Below, piece by piece: positions 35,738 to 42,628 of a stretch of DNA of 64,000 nt (its first letter is position 1; every line of letters begins with the position of its first letter). This stretch comes from DASQYE01 sp035940775. GTDB lineage: Bacteria > Acidobacteriota > Blastocatellia > Pyrinomonadales > Pyrinomonadaceae. The DNA is taken from contig DASZEN010000016.1 in the NCBI GenBank assembly GCA_035940775.1, forward strand, positions 118,841 through 182,840. Reading direction: 5' to 3'. Position numbers and translations under genes: made by a program. The notes below the pieces were generated by a model, which did no database searches, was not told the DNA's origin, and worked only from the letters and a program-made list of their open reading frames with translations.

Positions 35738-35846
35738 ACCTAACGCCCGAATTAACCCAGCCCGCGCGAGCAGCACACAACATTATCGCAGCACACTACG
35801 ATGAAAGAGTAGCTATCGCGGGGTCGGGTTCAATGAGTTGTTAGAT
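35738..35846 (-). repeat. attC site
   Basis: Outer boxes ACCTAAC and GTTAGAT, inner boxes CGAATTAACCCA and CGGGTTCAATGAG, centre ATGAAAGAGTAGCTATCGCG. Confidence 0.9.
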
Positions 35847-35890
35847 TTCGGCGATTGGGCCAAGCGCACCTTACAAGTAATTGAACAGCA

Positions 35891-37393
35891 TTAACTCTTT
35901 GTATCACTACTATCAGTATCCTGACTTTTTTCATTCCCTGCGGGAACCTCCCAAGGCTCTGGGGCATTTTCCATCAACAGCAGTAATATCTTGTTGCTAC
36001 CATCAGGCCCCCTTAAATTATCTGCTAATTCTCCAACTCCTAACCTCTCGTGTAAATCGCTCTCTAATTCAACGTTCGTGCTACTTTTGATTATTATTTT
36101 CTGTTTTGTCTCTATCTCTCTTACCTTGTAAACATCTAGAAGATAGGCGCGTGCAATCGGATGCGCTAAATCATTTCTCAATGAACCATATAGCTGTCGA
36201 AAGAAATAATTGCGGTCAAACCGATCCATACTTTCATCGTCTTTGAAATTCGGGTCATTTCGATGTGTTACGATCATAGGATCTGGCTGCACCGCCCATA
36301 ATACAGCGGAGGGTGACCATCTCAGCAATTTAATAGCATCCTGAACATCTGGAGATGAGAGCGGTAAATTTCCTTGAATTTTTTGGATTTGTGCTACAAA
36401 TTGCTCGTTGATGTGCGATTCATAAAAGTCACTTTCTAGCATTTCCATTAAACCGAAGCGCGCCTCGCCGCTTAATAGGAAGAGATACATATTAGCCAGA
36501 TGAGAATAGAATATTCCTTTATCCTCATCTCGGAAGTATATTTCTGTTTTATCATCAGACTGGACAATCCAGCCCTCTGCAATTAATTCATCAATCGCTT
36601 GGTGGAACTCTGGCTCAGTAAAGCTAAACTCCTCTCTCGAAACTAACTCAGACATCTTCATCCTCCCATTGTTTCTTATTATCTGTGAAACCACAGATTT
36701 CTTTGCTTGGATGCCCCTCCTTTGAGCTTCCGCTTCTTGCTTCAATCCTATGTAAGGCTGCGCTGCAAGAGCACCCTCAATCATAGGTTTCAACGTATCA
36801 AGACGTTCACCTTCAACTTGATTACCTTCAGCAGTCAGAATTGTATAAGCATCATCTTCAAAAATGATTATCCAGTAAACATTACGCTCATAGTAAGCCA
36901 CCTCTAAGCTTCTGTAGCGGCGACTAGTGTATTGGCCCAAAACCTTATTAACATTCTCAACATCACTCAATTTGTAAATTTTCTTCAACTCATCCAGCAA
37001 AATATCTCCCCTCACAAGCATGATGTTTGGGCGATTAATCTTCAGTTGGTCATGGTGTCCACTAACGTTACCATTAACGCCGGAAAGAGCAATGAAACAA
37101 CCGGAAATTTCGCTCTTTAGGCGTGCCTCCTCAGAATAAACCTTTCCTAAAAACTTTAACCAATGAGGCATATCTATTGGCCTAGCATAAGCCTTACATT
37201 CACATATAAGGCGTCTGTATTGGGTAGCTCCAAAACTAGGTAAGGGATAGTCAGCGCTAACATCTATTTCTTCACCACCTGAGCTAACAAAATTCACCTC
37301 TATGTTCTTACAACCCATATTCGCTAATATTTCGCGGGTTAGGCTTTCAAGCTGAGTACCTTTATCATCATTTGTTTTTCCCAGGATAATCAT
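35891..37393 (-). CDS. PD-(D/E)XK nuclease with long C-terminal domain, cassette gene
   Basis: This 500-residue protein has a restriction-endonuclease-like N-terminal domain. The metal site is Asp44 (GGEEIDVSADY) and Glu65-x-Lys67 (LICECKAYARP). A middle part contains a winged-helix-like segment (VVSQIIRNNGRMKMSELVSR), and a helical C-terminal domain follows. The frame is open to a TTG at 37447, but the ATG at 37393 has AGGAG upstream and is preferred. The protein is unlike the Mrr-like enzyme at 29916-31082 beyond the catalytic core. DNA cleavage in defence is likely; the target is unknown. Confidence 0.75.
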   Translation of the reverse strand: MIILGKTNDDKGTQLESLTREILANMGCKNIEVNFVSSGGEEIDVSADYPLPSFGATQYRRLICECKAYARPIDMPHWLKFLGKVYSEEARLKSEISGCFIALSGVNGNVSGHHDQLKINRPNIMLVRGDILLDELKKIYKLSDVENVNKVLGQYTSRRYRSLEVAYYERNVYWIIIFEDDAYTILTAEGNQVEGERLDTLKPMIEGALAAQPYIGLKQEAEAQRRGIQAKKSVVSQIIRNNGRMKMSELVSREEFSFTEPEFHQAIDELIAEGWIVQSDDKTEIYFRDEDKGIFYSHLANMYLFLLSGEARFGLMEMLESDFYESHINEQFVAQIQKIQGNLPLSSPDVQDAIKLLRWSPSAVLWAVQPDPMIVTHRNDPNFKDDESMDRFDRNYFFRQLYGSLRNDLAHPIARAYLLDVYKVREIETKQKIIIKSSTNVELESDLHERLGVGELADNLRGPDGSNKILLLLMENAPEPWEVPAGNEKSQDTDSSDTKS

Positions 37394-37460
37394 GAGCCAA
37401 TCACTCCTAAGATTTGTGCGCGGTAAGTTAAATGAATCTAAGGTCAACTAACACGAAGAA

Positions 37461-37569
37461 ATCTAACGCCCGAATTAACCCGCGCCGAGCGAATAGCACG
37501 AACGCACGAAGGATAAATCAACGATGAAAGAAATGCTATTGAGGCGTCGGGTTCAATAAGTTGTTAGGT
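37461..37569 (-). repeat. attC site
   Basis: Outer boxes ATCTAAC and GTTAGGT, inner boxes CGAATTAACCCG and CGGGTTCAATAAG. The stop codon of the upstream cassette gene (37564-37566) lies inside the outer box, the tightest possible gene/attC packing. Confidence 0.9.
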
Positions 37570-38397
37570 TTCGTCTTGAGTGTCCCCACGCTCTGTTTCG
37601 ACTTCTATTTCCTCACTTCGATTTGTTGATCCGCTAGATTGCTTTGCTGCTCTAGCACGCAACAACTTACCAGCAGCTCGATTGATTTTCTTCCGCGCTT
37701 CTTCTGCCTTTTCGCTTTCGACTACCTCCCTTTTCAGAACATCATTTACAAGCACGGATTTGATTTGCTCTAGGTCTATTCTAACATCAGGAGAAATGCG
37801 CCTTAGCTCACGCCGTATGACTTCGAGAACAGGATTGCTTATGACCAAAGCACCCATAAAGAACCGACTCAGGGCTTGCTGCCGTGTATGGAACTCGCCA
37901 AGAGCTGATTTCACCCAACCTTCTCTCGTTAGGTTATACAAAAGGTCGATGTCGCTAGACCTCTTTGGATTAAGTTCTAAGAAATTGATTTCAAGCACAA
38001 GCTCCGAAAGTATAGGTTTGGCAAATGTAACTTTGTAGATGCGCCAGATTTCTGCATTTGTGAGAATAACCCAATCTGTACCTTGATTGGCGGAATAGTC
38101 AACGGCTTGTTTTGTGTAGGAGTCTTTCAACTCCAAGCCAATAGCTTTAACCTCAATCAGATATTCAAATGTTCCCTCAATTTTTATGGCGAGGTCGCAC
38201 CATGTTCCACGAATAGAACATTCAGAAGTGATTTCGGAATACTTATCGTAGCCAAACACTTCAGACAGCATATCGGTAACGATGATGACTGTATCTGATT
38301 CGTTGGCGTCACGTAACTTTGCCGAAGCAATGATCGGCTGAAAACGCTTAATGGCTGCTGATGATCTCGCGGCTACTTTGCTTGGGACTTGTGGCAT
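37564..38397 (-). CDS. HsdR-N-like nuclease-fold protein, cassette gene
   Basis: This 277-residue protein resembles the N-terminal nuclease domain of type I restriction subunit R. The site is Asp68 (TWCDLAIKI) with Glu82-x-Lys84 (YLIEVKAIG), followed by QAVDYSANQGTDWVILTNAEIW, which is typical of this family. The C-terminal third is helical and basic, ending in a charged tail. It stands alone without a motor or methylase subunit. Stand-alone relatives are common; their action is not established. Its stop overlaps the attC. Confidence 0.8.
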   Translation of the reverse strand: MPQVPSKVAARSSAAIKRFQPIIASAKLRDANESDTVIIVTDMLSEVFGYDKYSEITSECSIRGTWCDLAIKIEGTFEYLIEVKAIGLELKDSYTKQAVDYSANQGTDWVILTNAEIWRIYKVTFAKPILSELVLEINFLELNPKRSSDIDLLYNLTREGWVKSALGEFHTRQQALSRFFMGALVISNPVLEVIRRELRRISPDVRIDLEQIKSVLVNDVLKREVVESEKAEEARKKINRAAGKLLRARAAKQSSGSTNRSEEIEVETERGDTQDET

Positions 38398-38464
38398 TTA
38401 AGGACTCCTTAAAAATTTTGGAGTTTTGTATCACTAAATTTCCGAATTTAGCAATAGGGAAGAA

Positions 38465-38572
38465 ATCTAACGCCCGAATTAACCCGCCCGCGCGAGCAGC
38501 ATCCAACCTGCGACCCGAAAAACGAGCATGAAAGCCATGCAATCGCGGGTCGGGTTGAATGAGTTGTTAGGC
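38465..38572 (-). repeat. attC site
   Basis: Outer boxes ATCTAAC and GTTAGGC, inner boxes CGAATTAACCCG and CGGGTTGAATGAG. It is the first complete attC reading in the transcription direction of the array. Confidence 0.9.
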
Positions 38573-38593
38573 AGAGGCCATGATACGGCGCAC

Positions 38594-39160
38594 CTACTTG
38601 AGGAGGGAGAAAATGTATCCGGGATAAACGGCCTCCCTAGCAGCACCACCCTTAGCGTTGCGCTCTTGATGGCCGAACACATTTGAATCCATGACCCCGG
38701 TGATCGCCAGAAGCGCAAACTGCCCTGCAATCGCATGCCTTACATTGTCAAGACTCGCGCGTGCAAACTCTGTGTTCCTATTGTGTTTCACTTGGTTGTA
38801 CGCACTGTACCAACCGAGCGGCGGCGTAGCACTCGACCATTGGTCAAAGGGTTTCACGTAAGTTAGCTTTGGCTGCCAGATCAAAATGCCAACTTCGCGC
38901 GCTTCAAGCTGAAGGGAGCCCTCAAGCGTCTTGTAATCCATGATATTCATTTGGCTAGGACTCTTAGAACTACCGGCAGCGACAAGAAGTTCCTTGCATG
39001 CGCTCTCGAACTCGGTGCATGCCCTTAAAAGCAATTCATAAAGTCGATGTGAGTACGTGGAGAGATTCTGGTCCGCGGGCTCGACATACTCAGCAAGCCG
39101 ACAAAAGTCGTCGCTAAGCATTTTAAACGCGCCTATATAAGGTGCTGGTTCCAACGACAT
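38594..39160 (-). CDS. HEPN-like helical protein, first cassette gene
   Basis: This 188-residue, all-helical protein has a long N-terminal helix pair (YSHRLYELLLRACTEFESACKELL) and a C-terminal segment GWYSAYNQVKHNR followed by ASLDNVRHAIAGQFALLA. The segment resembles the catalytic region of HEPN-type families, in which Arg and His form an RNase site. The exact Rx4-6H spacing is not clearly met, so I assign it tentatively. It is the promoter-proximal gene of the array. A defence or toxin role is possible. Confidence 0.55.
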   Translation of the reverse strand: MSLEPAPYIGAFKMLSDDFCRLAEYVEPADQNLSTYSHRLYELLLRACTEFESACKELLVAAGSSKSPSQMNIMDYKTLEGSLQLEAREVGILIWQPKLTYVKPFDQWSSATPPLGWYSAYNQVKHNRNTEFARASLDNVRHAIAGQFALLAITGVMDSNVFGHQERNAKGGAAREAVYPGYIFSLLK

Positions 39161-39458
39161 AAGACCCTCCCTCTGTCTAACTACAATTAGACCGCAGTTG
39201 CCTTTTGATTAGACGGCAGCGGTATTTCTCATTTAAGGCGACAACGGCCTAATCAGTCTCACAGATATAAATTACCGCCTGTCGCGGTCTAACTACCCTC
39301 TATACTGAGTTTTACCGCACACTGACCTTATATTGTAGAAAAGTTTAATCTGAGGCTAACAAGAAAGGCTCTCGTCAGCAGATGTGTAAGGATCAGGCGC
39401 GGGCACGATATTCCTGCTTGGAATGGATCTCAATACTTATCAATAAGCTTACATTTTC
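39161..39458 (-). promoter_or_regulatory. Array 5' boundary with GTTAGAC repeats (possible attI relic)
   Basis: On the minus strand the heptamer GTTAGAC, an integron crossover-type core, occurs twice in the same orientation, at 39175-39181 (12 bases before the first cassette gene) and at 39287-39293. The 119 bases between them contain further imperfect repeats around ACCGC and GGCGACA. No integrase gene flanks it. A candidate promoter on the minus strand has TTGTTA and TACAAT 19 bases apart (about 39328-39358). It may be a degraded attI plus Pc, but this is inferred from position and repeats only. Confidence 0.4.
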
Positions 39459-40877
39459 TCATCTTCGCTTGATGATGCTTTTCTTACGTTTGATCTCAGG
39501 GCCTCTTTTACTGCGCAGGTTTCGGTGTCTTGTCTTGAGCATAGCTCCGAGCGTTTGATGTGAGAGTCCCAGTCTGCGAGCGGCTCTTGAGATGCTTCCT
39601 CGTTCCTCTTTTAGAGCTTGTTCGATAAAGCGGGCTTCATATTGCAAGACCGTTTCAGGCAAGGTGAAGTATTCGTCCAAGTCTGGGCCAAACAACTTGC
39701 GAATAACGATTCTAGCGCAGGCGCGCAGCCGTGCTATATCTTCTGCATCTTGGGTCGTCGCCAGCAATTTATCGGCGCGGCGATACGCCTGATAGATTTC
39801 TCTTTCAGGAAGACGCGCCGCTCCATGTTCCTCTATCATCGAGATAGCGGCGCGTCCGGCATGACATAATGCTCCCGCATTCTCCGCAAGATTGATGGTA
39901 CGGCGGAACGTATCAAGCGAGCGGTCGTAATCTCTAAGCCTTGCCTGTACAGTAGCCTTAATAGTTAAAGCATCTGCAAGAAACGCCTGCTCGCCGCCTC
40001 TTTCAAGAGTATTCACCACACTGACAATAACCCGATTTGCTTCTTCATAGCGTTCTTCCGCCAGCAAAGCTTGCGCTCTGGTTTCTTCCACTTGAGCTAT
40101 ATTGCCGGGGTCTTTGAGACGAGTGAAAATCCTGTGCGCTTTATCAAGATACTCATAAGCCTCTTGATACCTGCCGAGCTTGTATAAAAGCATGGCGAGA
40201 TTATTCAAGTTACTTCCGCAATATCTTTCATGGCCCGCTTCTTCATAGTGACAGATAGCAGCCGTAAATTCGATGATGGCTTTATCTAAAAACTCAATCC
40301 GACCTTGTGCAAGCCTTCTCAGTACTAGCCCCATGTGACCGTGCCACATGCCTTTGAAGGCGTGTGAGGCTGTCTCAAGTAGGGGGCGTGCCTCATTAAG
40401 AATATTCTGCGCTTCCTCGTATCGCCCGATATAAATCTCTAAGAGAGCTTTCCCTATAGTACTCCTGGCTTGTAGTTCGGGCGTTGCATCAGTCAGAGCT
40501 TCGTATAAGATTATGCGCGCTTCATCGTATGCCCCGTTTCGGAAATAACAGATGCTAAGCTCATATTGTGCTTCGGATACCTTTGCCCGGTTGTCGAGAG
40601 ATTGAAAGATATGGAGGGCTTCTGTCAGTAAATCTCTGGCCCTCTCCTGCACATCTTTAGCCCGCGCGTTTCCGAGAAAGCCGGAGAGACGCCCGCATTG
40701 CATTAAAACTTCTGCGGCAATCTCAAGCGGATAACTGCTTACGTCAGGGCGGACGCCCACACCGCGCCATGCTTCGCCTAGAACCTCTCTCGCCTCTTCA
40801 TACCGTCCGGCATAGATCAAGTCAGACACTTTAGCGCATCTGGCGAGAAGGTCTTGCGTAAGTTCTGCTAAACTCAT
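39459..40877 (-). CDS. TPR protein with Fis-type HTH
   Basis: This 472-residue protein consists of about ten TPR-like helix pairs (residues 20-390) and a C-terminal Fis-type HTH (FIEQALKEERGSISRAARRLGLSHQTL) with a basic tail. Fis-type HTHs bind DNA as dimers. The layout resembles TPR-HTH regulators such as peptide-responsive RRNPP proteins, with the HTH at the other end. The ATG at 40877 is used; a TTG at 40919 lies inside the palindrome between this gene and the divergent small peptide gene. The head-to-head pair suggests a regulator with its own signal peptide, which is inference. Confidence 0.8.
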   Translation of the reverse strand: MSLAELTQDLLARCAKVSDLIYAGRYEEAREVLGEAWRGVGVRPDVSSYPLEIAAEVLMQCGRLSGFLGNARAKDVQERARDLLTEALHIFQSLDNRAKVSEAQYELSICYFRNGAYDEARIILYEALTDATPELQARSTIGKALLEIYIGRYEEAQNILNEARPLLETASHAFKGMWHGHMGLVLRRLAQGRIEFLDKAIIEFTAAICHYEEAGHERYCGSNLNNLAMLLYKLGRYQEAYEYLDKAHRIFTRLKDPGNIAQVEETRAQALLAEERYEEANRVIVSVVNTLERGGEQAFLADALTIKATVQARLRDYDRSLDTFRRTINLAENAGALCHAGRAAISMIEEHGAARLPEREIYQAYRRADKLLATTQDAEDIARLRACARIVIRKLFGPDLDEYFTLPETVLQYEARFIEQALKEERGSISRAARRLGLSHQTLGAMLKTRHRNLRSKRGPEIKRKKSIIKRR

Positions 40878-40900
40878 GTGAGGCTTACCTTTCGCGTGAA

Positions 40901-40920
40901 ATTGCAAAAATCTTTGCAAT
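40901..40920. promoter_or_regulatory. Perfect palindrome between regulator and peptide gene
   Basis: ATTGCAAA, 4 bases, TTTGCAAT. It lies directly before the peptide gene's AAGGAG (40921-40926) and 24 bases from the regulator start. It could be an operator for the TPR/Fis regulator or a 5'-leader hairpin that controls ribosome access. Confidence 0.6.
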
Positions 40921-40931
40921 AAGGAGAAACC

Positions 40932-41108
40932 ATGAGAAAAACAATTTACTTAGTTGTCCTGCTGGTCGCGCTTACCGGCTCGGCTTATGCCGGTGATATG
41001 CCGCAACCGGGTGCTTCAACAAGCGCGGCAGTCATACAGGGCGATATGCACTACCCTCTAACAGAAATGATTATGACTGCCCTACAGACAGCACTTTCGC
41101 TCATCTAG
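40932..41108 (+). CDS. 58-residue secreted peptide with GDMxxP repeat
   Basis: A small ORF with a perfect AAGGAG ribosome binding site 5 bases before ATG. Residues 1-20 form a signal peptide (MRKTIYLVVLLVALTGSAYA). The mature part holds GDMPQP (from residue 21) and GDMHYP (from residue 38), the same GDMxxP motif twice, and ends in a hydrophobic helix (TALQTALSLI). Its length, export signal and internal repeat fit a pro-peptide or signalling peptide. It is divergent from a TPR/Fis-HTH regulator with a 20-base palindrome between them. I know no characterised homologue. Confidence 0.7.
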   Translation: MRKTIYLVVLLVALTGSAYAGDMPQPGASTSAAVIQGDMHYPLTEMIMTALQTALSLI

Positions 41109-41699
41109 CTGCTATTCCAACTGACTAATGCTCGCTGCCTGACGGTCTCCCACGATTATGTTAGGCGGCACAGGTCAAGTGTGCCCGCGCATCATAGCAA
41201 GGTTTATTGCTGCGCGTTAAGGAATTTTCAGAGATGCAAAATCTTTTTCATTGACAGGAAGAGCTAAAAACTAGAATGGCGAACACTTGGCGTTGAGGCT
41301 AAAAGTCTCCGCCCCTCACAATCCCCAAAATGATTGTGAGTGATAGAGGGCGGCGCGGGGTTAGAATCCGCCGGTTTTGCCTTGAGAGGCTGTAGCTTTA
41401 AAGGTATTTTCTACAAATCCTCATTTCAGCCGATAAATCCGCGTTTAGGCCAATAGAAAGTTCTTGACAGACACTGTCTTTCGTGATTAATGTTTGCGCG
41501 CTCGATATATTCGTTTTCGTGTGACTCAACCACGTCAGCCTCACGCCAACGATCACTTTGAATTAAAACCAAGAAATTCTAAATGCAGCCCCTTGTGCCT
41601 TGTCTTCTGTTCACGACTGCATTGATTTCTCATCTAGCTGGGAAATCCTTTTAAAGCATCAATTGTTCCGCTTTCGCGAAGTCTTCAAAGGAGCCGTCT
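41109..41699 (+). other. Long gene-free region upstream of the RHS locus
   Basis: About 590 bases. It contains an inverted repeat CTCACAATC / GATTGTGAG (41315-41340), a GC-rich hairpin after it (GGCGG with CCGCC, about 41351-41375, then GGTTTT, terminator-like), and a promoter candidate nearer the gene (see 41464-41493). No ORF of note. Confidence 0.5.
41464..41493 (+). promoter_or_regulatory. Promoter candidate of the RHS locus
   Basis: A perfect TTGACA at 41464-41469 and TAATGT at 41488-41493, 18 bases apart. GACAG-ACA-CTGTC (41466-41478) is a palindrome that overlaps the -35 box and could be an operator. Confidence 0.5.
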
Positions 41700-42581
41700 A
41701 TGTCTATAACTTATAAAAATCCTCTAGTGTTGGTAATCATTCTCCTAACAGCCGCTAGTACGGTTGCTCTTGTTTCAATCAAAGGTAGGGCAATCAGCCT
41801 AGCATTGCGGCAGAGATTGACTATGGATGAAGAGCAGACTGACCAAAGCAGTAGCCCAGTTGCACTGAACTCTCAAATGTACGTGCAGATGTCCAGCTTG
41901 TCGCCGCAACTGCGACCGGCCTTGCAAGTTTTAGGTGGCCGTCTAGAGAAACCGGGTAAGGAACGGCTCACGCTGAACGGAATGCTCCTCATCGCAGGCG
42001 AATCACAGTCTAGGCCGGTACAGATTATTTCGGAGTTTCCGGCTCATCTACGTCTAAACGACCAGGGCGGGAGCCTCGCACGCGCTATCATCTTTAACGA
42101 GCATGGGGCCGGAGTTGTAAACGGCACTCTTGATAAGGTCGATGAGGCGGCAATCGAGGCGCTCGTGTATGACTCGGCCGAACATTTCTTCCTCGAACAA
42201 ATCAATGGAATGGGCACTCGGTCTCTAGGCCTTCGCTTTCGCTTGGATGACGGTGAAGCGCCGGACTACACAGGGCCTTTCTATGACATTTATCAGATTA
42301 CAGAGCAGATCAGAATCAGGCAGGAAGAGCGAGAGCAGACGAAGCTTTATTACTTCAACTCCGATACTCACTTATTAGAGAAAGTGCAATACTCTCTGAT
42401 GCGTGATGGAAGCGAGACCGCGGTCGAGGTTCAACTCAGTGACTGGCGCGAGCTCGAAGGGCAAAAAGCTCCAGGGCGCATAGATCGCCTGGAGAATAAC
42501 GCGCTGGTGCTGACGTTGACGCTAACTCCGATAAGTGTAGGGCCACGTGTAAATGATTCCAGCTTCAACGATCCTCAGTAA
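41700..42581 (+). CDS. Secreted/anchored protein upstream of RHS gene
   Basis: This 293-residue protein has an N-terminal membrane segment (about 9-27) that may be an uncleaved anchor or signal peptide. An extracytoplasmic domain of beta-strand character follows (LTLNGMLLIAGE, LGLRFRLDDG, TKLYYFNSDTHLLEKVQYSL). The pattern, long antiparallel strands with short turns, recalls outer-membrane lipoprotein carrier (LolA-like) folds, but I would not assign it. A strong AAGGAG precedes the ATG. It is followed 47 bases later by the RHS gene, so the two are probably cotranscribed and may act together in export or folding of the RHS protein. Confidence 0.65.
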   Translation: MSITYKNPLVLVIILLTAASTVALVSIKGRAISLALRQRLTMDEEQTDQSSSPVALNSQMYVQMSSLSPQLRPALQVLGGRLEKPGKERLTLNGMLLIAGESQSRPVQIISEFPAHLRLNDQGGSLARAIIFNEHGAGVVNGTLDKVDEAAIEALVYDSAEHFFLEQINGMGTRSLGLRFRLDDGEAPDYTGPFYDIYQITEQIRIRQEEREQTKLYYFNSDTHLLEKVQYSLMRDGSETAVEVQLSDWRELEGQKAPGRIDRLENNALVLTLTLTPISVGPRVNDSSFNDPQ

Positions 42582-42628
42582 CATTTTCTGATATCTCATT
42601 TAGCAACAATATCCCCTGAGGCAATATC

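Noticed and set aside
29838..39460. CRISPR array suggested by regularly spaced repeats
   Set aside because: The repeats are about 100 bases, imperfect palindromes, and separated by genes; they have attC box order and no cas genes are present.
41158..41200. attC-like sequence near GTTAGGCGGCAC
   Set aside because: Only one core heptamer is present and no complementary inner boxes or second heptamer follow.
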